Shown one piece after another: positions 50,449 to 58,618 of a stretch of DNA of 64,000 bases. Where the stretch lies: contig NZ_JAJCYB010000035.1 in the NCBI RefSeq assembly GCF_029263155.1, positions 1 to 64,000 of the forward strand. Direction: 5' to 3'. Below the pieces are notes generated by a model. That model made no database searches, was not told the DNA's origin, and saw only the letters and a program-made list of their open reading frames with translations. The stretch's first letter is position 1, and every line of letters begins with the position of its first letter. The translations under genes and the position numbers were made by a program. Source of the stretch: Pseudonocardia sp. GTDB lineage: Bacteria > Actinomycetota > Actinomycetes > Mycobacteriales > Pseudonocardiaceae.

Positions 50449-51735
50449 CTATCCGTTCGCTCCCGGTGCGCGGCTGGGCGCCCGCATCGCGGCGGCGTGC
50501 CCGGCGGCCGAACCCGCGGCGGGCACGGCGGCGGGGGCGGCGTCGCACGCCGCCGTGTCCTCGGTGCCCGGGACGGCCCCGGCGCTGACGTACTGGTCGG
50601 CACCGACCCGCAGCCAGGTGTCCCCGCCCGCGGCGAGCGCGCACTCCACCGGCAGCGCGGCCCGGTCGGCGGCGACGCCCACCACCTCGGCCGCGGCGTC
50701 GGGCGCGGCGAGCACGTCGACCGGCGCGTCGGCGACCACCGCGGAGAGCCGGACGGAGCCGGTCCACAGGTAGTCCACCGTGACCCAGGCGTTGTCGGTG
50801 AGGCCGAGCGCGTCCCAGAACAGGCCGTCGCCGAGATCGATGCCGGCCGGGTTGACGACCCGGCGGTCGTACTGGTCGCGGCCGCCGTTGTAGCCGTCGG
50901 TGTGCGCGGCCTGGGCCTGCGGCAGGCCCTGCGGGAGGTCCTTCCACTCCTGGCGCAGCTCGGTGGGGTTCCAGTAGTCGTCACGGGTGTTCCACGGGCC
51001 GACGTCCCAGACGGGGGCGAACGCGCAGCGGCCGTTGGGGGCGCAGACCTTCACCGAGTAGTCGCTGGTGTTGCGCGGCGAGAGCGCGCGGCGCGAGGGC
51101 AGCGCGACGAAGTGGTCCCGCTCGGCGATCACGTGACCGTTGGCGGTGGTGCCGCCCACCAGGCCCTCGCGGGTGGCGAACACGCGGTAGTTCAGCGTGG
51201 CCTGTTCGACGACGGCCTCGGTGCGGGCGGCGGCCGGGTGCGCGGTGAGGGTCAGCGAGCGGACGGCGGGTTCGGTGCCCTCGTCGCCGGTGAGCACGAG
51301 CCTGCTCTGCACCTCCGAGGTCGCCTCGGGCAGCGTCACGGCTCCCGGGGTGGCCGAGCCGGACCCGGCCGGGATCCACTCGGTCCAGCCGCCGGTGGAG
51401 CGGCGTCCCCGGACGTCGACGGCCGCCGCGCTGCCGGCCGGCAGGTCGCCGTCCACGACGGTTTCCACGCGGTCGGTCGGGGCGTCGAGGACGTGCGTCG
51501 GCAGCGTGAGCAGGCCGGTGGGGACCGGGCTGCCGTCGGTGTCGGAGGGCAGGAGGTGCGTGCCCGTGCGGTCCAGGCGGGCGGTTCCGCCGTCGACCTG
51601 TACCCCGGCGGACTCGCCGGCGACGAGGTCGGGCGACCAGCGCGCCACGGCGGGTTCCGTCGCCACGGCCGGTACGGCGGTGCCGAGCAGGAGCGCGCCG
51701 GTGACGGCCAGCAGGGTCGTGGTGCGCAACCTCAT
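50449..51735 (-). CDS. secreted protein of unknown function with C-terminal SH3-like segment
   Basis: A 428-residue exported protein with a signal peptide (MRLRTTTLLAVTGALLLGTAVPAVATE). The middle contains a strongly conserved-looking segment: VKVCAPNGRCAFAPVWDVGPWNTRDDYWNPTELRQEWKDLPQG, then DGYNGGRDQYDRRVVNPAGIDLGDGLFWDALGLTDNAWVTVDYLW, a pattern I have seen in secreted actinobacterial hypotheticals. The C-terminus resembles an SH3b segment (VVADAPVDVLAAPDAAAEVVGVAADRAALPVEC). Possible wall binding or hydrolase, not assigned. It lies between menA and menE. Confidence 0.72.
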   Translation of the reverse strand: MRLRTTTLLAVTGALLLGTAVPAVATEPAVARWSPDLVAGESAGVQVDGGTARLDRTGTHLLPSDTDGSPVPTGLLTLPTHVLDAPTDRVETVVDGDLPAGSAAAVDVRGRRSTGGWTEWIPAGSGSATPGAVTLPEATSEVQSRLVLTGDEGTEPAVRSLTLTAHPAAARTEAVVEQATLNYRVFATREGLVGGTTANGHVIAERDHFVALPSRRALSPRNTSDYSVKVCAPNGRCAFAPVWDVGPWNTRDDYWNPTELRQEWKDLPQGLPQAQAAHTDGYNGGRDQYDRRVVNPAGIDLGDGLFWDALGLTDNAWVTVDYLWTGSVRLSAVVADAPVDVLAAPDAAAEVVGVAADRAALPVECALAAGGDTWLRVGADQYVSAGAVPGTEDTAACDAAPAAVPAAGSAAGHAAAMRAPSRAPGANG

Positions 51736-51855
51736 GCGGTGAACTCCCGGTGTGACTGATGGTGCTCGTGAGACTGACGAGAGCGCAGCACATCGGTTGG
51801 GGGAGTAGTGGTCAATCAACGCAGAGTGAGCAACGCTGTGGGGTGTACCCCGGTG

Positions 51856-53037
51856 TCACCCGTGCGGGTGGTTCGGCTCCGATGTCACCGTGACGAGTCG
51901 CGCCACCGCGGACCGGTCGGGCTTGCCGACACCCCGCAGCGGGATGCGGTCGACGTCGACGAGGCGCCGCGGCACGGCCGCGCGACCGAGCGCGGCGCGC
52001 ACGGCGGCACGCAGCACGTCGTCGCCGGGGCGGCCCGCCCCGGCCACCACCGCGGCCACGACGGCCTGCCCCCACTCCGGGTCCGGCACGCCGACGACGC
52101 AGGCGCCACGGATCCCCGGCTGCGCGGCCAGCACCCGCTCCACGGCGGCCGGGGCGACGTTCTCGCCCCCGGTGACGATCATGTCGTCGGCACGGCCGAG
52201 CACCTCGAGGCGGCCCGCGCGCCAACGACCGAGGTCGCCGCTGCGGAACCGGCCGCCGAACGGCGGGCCGCCGAGGTAGCCCTCGGCGAGGGTGGGGCCC
52301 CCGAGGACGATCCGTCCGTCGGCCTCCAGGTCGACGGTGACGCCGTCGAGCGGCACCCCGTCGTAGACGCAGCCGCCCGCGGTCTCGCTCATGCCGTAGG
52401 TGGTGACGACCCGCACGCCCGCGCCCCGCGCGCGGGAGCGCAGGGTGTCGTCGAGCGCGGCCCCGCCGACGAGCACGGCGTCGAACCCGCACAGCGCCTC
52501 CAGGGCCGCCCCGCCCGCGTCGAGCAGCCGGGCGAGCTGGGTGGGGACGAGGCTGGTGTGCCGGCGGCCGGTCGGCGGCAGGGTCGCGGCGGTGGCGGCG
52601 AAGTCGGCGGGCCGGAACCCGCCGCGCAGGTCCTGCACCGCGGGCGGCGCACCGGCGAGCAGCGCCCGCACGATCACCTGCACCCCCGCGACGTGCTCGG
52701 CAGGCAACGCGAGCAGCCAGTGCGCGGCACCCCCCAACCGCACGGCGGTGGCGGCGGCCGAGGCCCGCAACGCAGCAGCCGAGAGCACGACGAGCCGAGC
52801 CGCACCGGACGACCCCGAGGTGGCCACGACCACCCCGCCCCCGCCCGCCCCGCCGCCCGTCACTTCGGAGCCGCAGTGCTGTTGCGGGGCCTGCGCGACA
52901 GCACTGTGGCTCCGAAGTGCGGGCGGGAGGGGGAGCACGGCGGGGCCTGTGCCGGAAAGGGCCGGGCGCAGGGCGTCCGTCAGGTTGGTGACCGCGGCCG
53001 GTGACCCGTCGACGTGCACGGTGCGGATCACGGCCAC
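51856..53037 (-). CDS. menE: o-succinylbenzoate-CoA ligase, with family B palindrome inside the frame
   Basis: About 393 residues. ANL motifs: VVVATSGSSGAARLVVLS (P-loop), VVTTYGMSETAGGCVYDG, GRFRSGDLGRWRAGRLEVLGRADDMIVTGGENVAPAAVERVL, and the catalytic-Lys segment GVGKPDRSAVARL. It makes o-succinylbenzoyl-CoA in menaquinone synthesis. The segment [20 protein letters not shown] between the N-terminus and P-loop is encoded by a palindromic repeat (52861-52919) and does not look like MenE sequence. Start is uncertain: GTG 53058, 53037 or 53031. Confidence 0.85.
   Translation of the reverse strand: MAVIRTVHVDGSPAAVTNLTDALRPALSGTGPAVLPLPPALRSHSAVAQAPQQHCGSEVTGGGAGGGGVVVATSGSSGAARLVVLSAAALRASAAATAVRLGGAAHWLLALPAEHVAGVQVIVRALLAGAPPAVQDLRGGFRPADFAATAATLPPTGRRHTSLVPTQLARLLDAGGAALEALCGFDAVLVGGAALDDTLRSRARGAGVRVVTTYGMSETAGGCVYDGVPLDGVTVDLEADGRIVLGGPTLAEGYLGGPPFGGRFRSGDLGRWRAGRLEVLGRADDMIVTGGENVAPAAVERVLAAQPGIRGACVVGVPDPEWGQAVVAAVVAGAGRPGDDVLRAAVRAALGRAAVPRRLVDVDRIPLRGVGKPDRSAVARLVTVTSEPNHPHG
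52861..52919. repeat. family B palindromic element, copy 2, inside menE
   Basis: CACTTCGGAGCCGCAGTGCTGT and ACAGCACTGTGGCTCCGAAGTG are 22-bp arms with one mismatch around a 15-base centre. The menE frame reads through without a stop. The same peptide pattern (LRxHSAV..QxxCGSEV) appears when copy 1 at 38801 is translated, showing both are one family. Confidence 0.9.
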
Positions 53038-53172
53038 CCGCCGCCGACCGGCTCGCACACACCCCGCGGGGTCGGCACACAGGTCCGGGCCCGTGTGCGG
53101 GCCCCGGAGCCTGTGTGCGAGCCCGCGGGGGTGACCGTGGGGCGGGCGCGGCCCGTCAGTGGTGCCATGGAG

Positions 53173-54105
53173 TCAGTAGTGCCATGGATAGGCCGACCAG
53201 TCGGGTTCGCGCTTCTGCAGGAACGCGTCCCGGCCCTCGACCGCCTCGTCGGTCAGGTACGCCAGCCGTGTGGCCTCGCCCGCGAACAGCTGCTGCCCGA
53301 CCAGGCCGTCGTCGGTGAGGTTGAACGCGTACTTGAGCATGCGCTGGGCCGTCGGGGACTTGCCGTTGATCTCCTTCGCCCACTGCAGCGCCACCGTCTC
53401 CAGCTCCGCGTGCGGCACGACCGCGTTGACCGCGCCCATGCGGTGCGCGTCGGCCGCGGAGTACGTGCGCCCGAGGAAGAAGATCTCGCGCGCGAACTTC
53501 TGGCCGACCTGCTTGGCCAGGTAGGCCGAGCCGTAGCCGCCGTCGAAGCTGCCCACGTCGGCGTCGGTCTGCTTGAACCGGGCGTGTTCAGCGCTGGCCA
53601 GGGTCAGGTCGGCGACGGCGTGCAGCGAGTGCCCGCCGCCGGCGGCCCAGCCGTTGACGACGGCGATGACGACCTTCGGCATGAACCGGATCAGCCGCTG
53701 GCACTCCAGGATGTGCAGCCGGCCCGCGCGCCCGGCCTGCACGGTGTCGGCGGTCTCGCCGGCGCGGCCGGTGGCCGGGTCCGTCATCGTGTACTGGTAG
53801 CCGGACCGGCCGCGGATGCGCTGGTCACCGCCCGAGCAGAACGCCCACCCGCCGTCCTTCGGCGCCGGGCCGTTGCCGGTGAGCAGCACGCAGCCGACGT
53901 CGGGGGTCTGGCGGGCGTGGTCGAGCGCGGTGTAGAGCTCGTCGACGGTGCCCGGGCGGAACGCGTTGCGCACCTCGGGCCGGTCGAACGCGATGCGCAC
54001 GGCCCCCGTGTCGACGGCGCGGTGGTAGGTGATGTCGACGAAGTCGAAGCCGTCCACCGGACGCCACGCGGAGGGATCGAAGATCTCGGAGACCTGTTCG
54101 GGCAC
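53173..54105 (-). CDS. menB: 1,4-dihydroxy-2-naphthoyl-CoA synthase
   Basis: A ~310-residue crotonase-fold enzyme that cyclises o-succinylbenzoyl-CoA. It has FDRPEVRNAFRPGTVDELYTALDHAR, GWAFCSGGDQRIRGRSGYQY, VIAVVNGWAAGGGHSLHAVADLTLAS, FKQTDADVGSFDGGYGSAYLAKQVGQKFAREIFFLGR and the C-terminal EGRDAFLQKREPDWSAYPWHY, all diagnostic. GTG 54105 (VPEQVSEIFDPSAW) is chosen. It is upstream of menE on the same strand with a 135-base gap. Confidence 0.95.
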   Translation of the reverse strand: MPEQVSEIFDPSAWRPVDGFDFVDITYHRAVDTGAVRIAFDRPEVRNAFRPGTVDELYTALDHARQTPDVGCVLLTGNGPAPKDGGWAFCSGGDQRIRGRSGYQYTMTDPATGRAGETADTVQAGRAGRLHILECQRLIRFMPKVVIAVVNGWAAGGGHSLHAVADLTLASAEHARFKQTDADVGSFDGGYGSAYLAKQVGQKFAREIFFLGRTYSAADAHRMGAVNAVVPHAELETVALQWAKEINGKSPTAQRMLKYAFNLTDDGLVGQQLFAGEATRLAYLTDEAVEGRDAFLQKREPDWSAYPWHY

Positions 54106-54275
54106 GACACGCACAGTACGGATCCCGTACGGGAGGGCCGCCGGGCCCACGGCCCGAGCCTCGCACAGCCACCGGTTCCTCGCAGAGCACACGACCGCTG
54201 CGACCGTCCGATCCCTCTGCGAGGAGCCCGGCGCCCGGCACCCGCGCCCGCCCCGGCACTGGCAGGATCGGGGGC

Positions 54276-55397
54276 GTGCAGACCCTGTCCAAGGGCGCCA
54301 ACGCGCCGCTCCCGCCCGGTCCGGTCTCGGTGCGCGTCAGCGCCGCATCGCCCGTCGACATCTCCGCGCTGCTCGTGGCCGCCACCGGCAAGGTGCGCGA
54401 CGACTCCGACTTCGTGTTCTACAACCAGCCCGAGGCGGCGGGCGTGCGCTACGACCCCGACGGTGTCGACGTCGTGCCGGACGCGGTGGACGCCGCGATC
54501 GAGAAGGTGGTCGTCACCGCCAGCCTCGACGGGCGCGGCCCCGCCACCTTCGGCGCGCTGGGTGGGCTGCGGATGGACGTCGCGGTCGCCGGCGCGCCGC
54601 TGCTCACGTTCACGCCCGACGGCCTGGGCCCCGAGACGGCCCTGCTGTGCGTGGAGATCTACCGGCGGGACGCGCAGTGGAAGGTGCGGGCGGTCGGCCA
54701 GGGCTACGCGAACGGGCTGGCCGGGATCGCGACCGACTTCGGCATCACCGTGGACGACGAGCCGGCGCCGGTCGCGGAGCCCGCGGCCCCGGCCACGCCC
54801 GCCGCACCGTCGGTGATCAACCTGGACAAGGGGAAGGTGTCGCTGGCCAAGCGGCAGACGGTGTCGTTGACCAAGACCGGCGCACCGGCGCTGCGGCGGG
54901 TCGCGATGGGCCTGGGCTGGGACCCGGCGGCCGGCGGGCGCAGCATCGACCTGGACGCCTCGGCCATCGTCATCGGGAGCAAGGGCCGCAAGACCGACGC
55001 GGTCTGGTTCATGAGCAAGAGCGCGTTCCGGGGCGCGCTGGAGCACTCCGGCGACAACCTGACCGGCCACGGCGAGGGCGACGACGAGACGATCGAGGTC
55101 GACCTGTCGAAGCTGCCCGCCGACGCGCAGGCGATCGTGTTCGTCGTCAACTCCTTCCAGGGGCAGCGGTTCACCGAGGTGCAGCGGGCCTACTGCCGGC
55201 TGATCGACCTCGACACGCGGGCCGAGCTGGTGCGCTTCGACCTCACCGACTCCGCCCCGCGTACCGGCGTGGTGATGAGCGTGCTGCGCCGCTCCGGCGA
55301 CGCGTGGACGATGACCGCGATCGGCGAGTTCCACGACGGCAAGACGGTGCGCGCGATGTACGGCGCCGCGGAGGAACTGGTGCGCGGGCTGGCGTAG
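54276..55397 (+). CDS. TerD family protein (two TerD-like domains)
   Basis: A 373-residue protein: an N-terminal TerD-like half (LSKGANAPLPPGPVSVRVSAASPVDISALLVAATGKVRDDSDFVFYNQPEAAGVRY) and a C-terminal canonical TerD (GLGWDPAAGGRSIDLDASAIVIGSKGRKTDAVWFMSKSAFRGALEHSGDNLTGHGEGDDETIEVDLSKLPADAQAIVFVVNSFQGQRFTEV) with the Ca-binding Asp cluster. TerD proteins are tied to tellurite and stress resistance. Stand-alone copies like this are frequent in actinobacteria. No ter operon partners are visible. Confidence 0.88.
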   Translation: MQTLSKGANAPLPPGPVSVRVSAASPVDISALLVAATGKVRDDSDFVFYNQPEAAGVRYDPDGVDVVPDAVDAAIEKVVVTASLDGRGPATFGALGGLRMDVAVAGAPLLTFTPDGLGPETALLCVEIYRRDAQWKVRAVGQGYANGLAGIATDFGITVDDEPAPVAEPAAPATPAAPSVINLDKGKVSLAKRQTVSLTKTGAPALRRVAMGLGWDPAAGGRSIDLDASAIVIGSKGRKTDAVWFMSKSAFRGALEHSGDNLTGHGEGDDETIEVDLSKLPADAQAIVFVVNSFQGQRFTEVQRAYCRLIDLDTRAELVRFDLTDSAPRTGVVMSVLRRSGDAWTMTAIGEFHDGKTVRAMYGAAEELVRGLA

Positions 55398-55490
55398 GCC
55401 GCGCACGGCACCGATTGCGGTGGGACGGGTCGCGTGCCACGGTGCGGGAGGCCCACCGGCCGCGCGCCGCAGGGGGAGAGGACAGCCCGC

Positions 55491-56777
55491 ATGAGTGCCG
55501 CAGGAGCCGACCGCACCGAGGAGACGATCTTCACCTGGGGTGCGCCGCCGCTGAAGTTCGGCGCGGGCGCCACCGACGAGATCGGCTTCGAGATGGCGCA
55601 GTACGGCGTGCGCCGCGTGCTGATCGTCACCGATCCGGGCGTGAGCGCGCTGGGCATCCCGCAGCGCATCGCCGAGACGCTCGCCCGCTACGAGATCACC
55701 TCCGAGGTGTTCGACGGCGTGCACGTCGAGCCCACCGACGACTCGATGAACAAGGCCGTGGAGTACGCCCGCGCGCAGGGGGAGTGGGACGGGTTCGTGG
55801 CCGTCGGCGGCGGGTCGGCGATCGACACCGCCAAGGCGATCAACCTGCTGACCAGCCACCCCGGCGAGCTGATGGACTACATCAACAAGCCGATCGGTGC
55901 GGCCAAGGTTCCGCCCGGGCAGCTCAAGCCGCTGATCGCGGTGCCGACGACGGCGGGCACCGGCTCGGAGTCCACCGCGATGTGCGTGCTGGACATCCTG
56001 TCGATGAAGGTCAAGACCGGGATCAGCCACTGGCGGCTGCGCCCGACCCTGGCCGTCATCGACCCGCTGCTGACGATGACACTCGGGCCCGAGGTGAGCG
56101 CGGCGTCGGGGATGGACATCGTGTGCCACGCGGTGGAGAGCTACACCGCGCGGTACTACACGAGCTTCGACCGCAAGCAGCCCGAGGAGCGGGTCACCTA
56201 CTGCGGCTCCAACCCGGTGTCGGACCTGTGGTGCGAGAAGGCGATGGCGCTGATCGCCCAGTCGTTCCGCGGGTCGGTGCGCGAGGGGTCCCTGGAGGAC
56301 CGCTCGAACATGATGATGGCCGCCACGTTCGCGGGCATGGGGTTCGGCAACTCCGGCGTGCACATCCCGCACGCCAACGCCTACCCCATCGCGGGGATGG
56401 TCAAGGACTACCGCCCGGCGGGCTACCCGCAGGACGAGCCGATGGTGCCGCACGGCCAGTCGGTGTCGCTGACCGCGCCCGAGGCGTTCCGCTTCTCGTT
56501 CTCCAGCGCCCCGCAGCGGCACCTCGCCGCGGCCCGGCTGATCGACCCCGGTGCCGAGACGGTGGCACCGCAGGAGCAGCTGCCCTCGGTGCTCGTCTCG
56601 CTCATGCGCGACATCGGCATCCCCAACGGGATCGGTGGCGTCGGCTACACCGAGGCCGACGTGCCGGACCTGGTGCCGGGCACGATGAAGCAGGCCCGGC
56701 TGCTCGCCACCTGCCCGAGGACGCCCACGGAGGACGACATCGCGGGCATCCTCACCCGGTCGGTCGAGAACTGGTAG
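55491..56777 (+). CDS. iron-containing alcohol dehydrogenase, hydroxyacid-oxoacid transhydrogenase-like
   Basis: A 428-residue group III Fe-ADH: VAVGGGSAIDTAKAINLLTSHPGELMDYINKPIG is the NAD-binding region, PTTAGTGSESTAMCVLDI follows, and metal ligands lie in SGMDIVCHAVESYTARYY and PHANAYPIAGMVKDYRP/MVPHGQSVSLTAPE. The sequence with KTGISHWRLRPTLAVIDP and SDLWCEKAMALI resembles mitochondrial HOT, which transfers hydride between 4-hydroxybutyrate and 2-oxoglutarate. The substrate is inferred. GGGGGAGAGGA precedes ATG 55491. Confidence 0.84.
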   Translation: MSAAGADRTEETIFTWGAPPLKFGAGATDEIGFEMAQYGVRRVLIVTDPGVSALGIPQRIAETLARYEITSEVFDGVHVEPTDDSMNKAVEYARAQGEWDGFVAVGGGSAIDTAKAINLLTSHPGELMDYINKPIGAAKVPPGQLKPLIAVPTTAGTGSESTAMCVLDILSMKVKTGISHWRLRPTLAVIDPLLTMTLGPEVSAASGMDIVCHAVESYTARYYTSFDRKQPEERVTYCGSNPVSDLWCEKAMALIAQSFRGSVREGSLEDRSNMMMAATFAGMGFGNSGVHIPHANAYPIAGMVKDYRPAGYPQDEPMVPHGQSVSLTAPEAFRFSFSSAPQRHLAAARLIDPGAETVAPQEQLPSVLVSLMRDIGIPNGIGGVGYTEADVPDLVPGTMKQARLLATCPRTPTEDDIAGILTRSVENW

Positions 56778-56801
56778 CACCACGCCCGGCCACCACCGGC
56801 T

Positions 56802-56857
56802 GATCAAGGTGAGATGGTCGCGTTCGGTGATCAACAGACGACCATCTGCCCTTGATC
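56802..56857. repeat. family A palindromic element, copy 3
   Basis: Arms GATCAAGGTGAGATGGTCG (56802-56820) and CGACCATCTGCCCTTGATC (56839-56857) pair with two mismatches; the centre keeps GGTGATCAACA. It lies 24 bases after the Fe-ADH stop, between that gene and the aldehyde dehydrogenase. Confidence 0.85.
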
Positions 56858-56990
56858 GGCGGGGTGTCGTTCAGCCCGCGGCGCCGACGTGTCCGGTCCG
56901 GTGCAGTGGCGGCACCTGCGCTCGGCGGATGGCGGAGCCTTCGCCGCCGCACTAGGTTGTGGGCGACACACTCGGTGAGGAGGGCGCGAC

Positions 56991-58463
56991 GTGGCGGATC
57001 TCGAGCGGTTCACGATGCTGGTCGGCGGCAAGGGCGTGGAGGCGGTGTCGGGGCGGCGCTTCGACTCGCAGAACCCGTACACCGGGCAGCCGTGGGCGTC
57101 GATCCCGGACGGTGGGCCCGAGGACGTCGACGCCGCCGTCGCCGCCGCGCGCGCCGCGCTGGACGGGGAGTGGGGCGCCACCACCGGGTTCGCCCGGGCC
57201 GCGCTGCTGCGCCGTCTCGGCGACCTGATCGGGGAGAACGCCGAGCGGCTGGCCCGCCTGGAGGTCAACGACTCCGGCAAGCTCTACCGCGAGATGATCG
57301 GGCAGCTGGGCGGTCTGGGCGGCTGGTACCACTACTACGCGGGGCTCGCGACCACGCTGGAAGGGCGCCAGATCCCCACCCCGAACCCGAACTACCTCGT
57401 CTACACCCGCCGCGAGCCTGTCGGCGTCGTCGCGGCGATCACGCCGTGGAACTCGCCGCTGCTGCTCATGACCTGGAAGCTGGCCCCGGCGCTGGCCGCG
57501 GGCTGCACCATCGTGATCAAGCCGTCGGAGCACGCGCCCGCATCCACGCTCGGGTTCGCCGAGCTGATCGAGCAGGCGGGCTTCCCGCCCGGCGTCGTCA
57601 ACGTCGTCACCGGGCTCTCCCGGGAGACCGGCGCGCACCTGGCGTCGCACCCGGGGGTGGACAAGGTCGCGTTCACCGGCTCCACCGCCACCGGCCGGGC
57701 CGTTGCGCACGCCGCCGCGGAGAACCTCAACAAGGTCACCCTGGAGCTGGGCGGGAAGTCCCCGCAGGTCGTGTTCGCCGACGCCGACCTGGCGGCCGCC
57801 GCGAACGGGCTGATCGCGGGCGTGTTCGCCGCCACCGGGCAGACCTGCATGGCCGGGTCCCGGCTGATCGTGCACGCCGACGTGCACGACGAGCTGGTGC
57901 GCCTGGTGGCCGAGCGGGCGGCCACGATCAAGCTCGGTGACCCGAACGACCCGGAGACCGAGATGGGCCCGGTCGCGAACGCCCCGCAGTACGAAAAGGT
58001 GCTCGGCTACCTGCGCACCGCGCAGGAGGAGGGCGCCACCGTGGCCTACGGCGGCGCCGCGGACGAGGGCCTGGGTGGGCTGTTCGTCAAACCGACCGTG
58101 CTCTCGGTGCGGCCCACCGACACCGTCTTCCGCGAGGAGGTGTTCGGTCCCGTGCTGTCGGCCGTCACCTTCACCGACGAGGACGAGGCGATCACGCTCG
58201 CCAACGACACCCCCTACGGCCTCGCCGGCGCCGTGTGGACCAAGGACGTACACCGCGCCCACCGGGTCGCCGCCCGGATCAGGGCCGGCACCGTGTGGAT
58301 CAACGCCTACCGCGTGGTCGCCCCGAGCGTCCCGTTCGGCGGGTTCGGCGCCAGCGGTCTGGGCCGCGAGAACGGCGTCGACTCGATCGGCGAGTACACC
58401 GAGAACAAGTCCGTCTGGGTCGAGCTGACCGGCGGCACCCGCGACCCGTTCACCCTCGGCTGA
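56991..58463 (+). CDS. aldehyde dehydrogenase family protein
   Basis: A 490-residue NAD(P)-dependent enzyme with ITPWNSPLLLMTWKLAPALAAGCTIVIKPSEHAP (cofactor), FTGSTATGRAVA, LELGGKSPQVVFADADL (catalytic Glu) and FAATGQTCMAGSRLIV (nucleophile Cys), ending PFGGFGASGLGRENGVDSIGEYTENKSVW. It oxidises an aldehyde to an acid, likely in the same hydroxy-acid pathway as its neighbours. GTG 56991. A family B palindrome starts exactly after its stop codon. Confidence 0.92.
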   Translation: MADLERFTMLVGGKGVEAVSGRRFDSQNPYTGQPWASIPDGGPEDVDAAVAAARAALDGEWGATTGFARAALLRRLGDLIGENAERLARLEVNDSGKLYREMIGQLGGLGGWYHYYAGLATTLEGRQIPTPNPNYLVYTRREPVGVVAAITPWNSPLLLMTWKLAPALAAGCTIVIKPSEHAPASTLGFAELIEQAGFPPGVVNVVTGLSRETGAHLASHPGVDKVAFTGSTATGRAVAHAAAENLNKVTLELGGKSPQVVFADADLAAAANGLIAGVFAATGQTCMAGSRLIVHADVHDELVRLVAERAATIKLGDPNDPETEMGPVANAPQYEKVLGYLRTAQEEGATVAYGGAADEGLGGLFVKPTVLSVRPTDTVFREEVFGPVLSAVTFTDEDEAITLANDTPYGLAGAVWTKDVHRAHRVAARIRAGTVWINAYRVVAPSVPFGGFGASGLGRENGVDSIGEYTENKSVWVELTGGTRDPFTLG

Positions 58464-58530
58464 CCCGCACTTCGGAGCCGCAACGCTGATATCGGGGGTC
58501 GGGACCCGCGTTCCGGCTCCGAGGTGCGGG
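58464..58530. repeat. family B palindromic element, copy 3
   Basis: CCCGCACTTCGGAGCCGCAACGC and GCGTTCCGGCTCCGAGGTGCGGG are 23-bp arms with two mismatches around 21 bases. It directly abuts the aldehyde dehydrogenase stop codon and may terminate transcription. Confidence 0.83.
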
Positions 58531-58618
58531 GATCGTCCGCCTGCGCAGCGCTGGTGGGGCTCGTGTGCGTCGACGACCCGCTGGGGTGTGGGCCCGGCGG
58601 GCCCCGCACACTGGCGGT

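Noticed and set aside
53784-56834. 1016-codon minus-strand open frame
   Set aside because: Antisense to menB, TerD and Fe-ADH genes that have clear motifs; long antisense frames are expected at this GC content.
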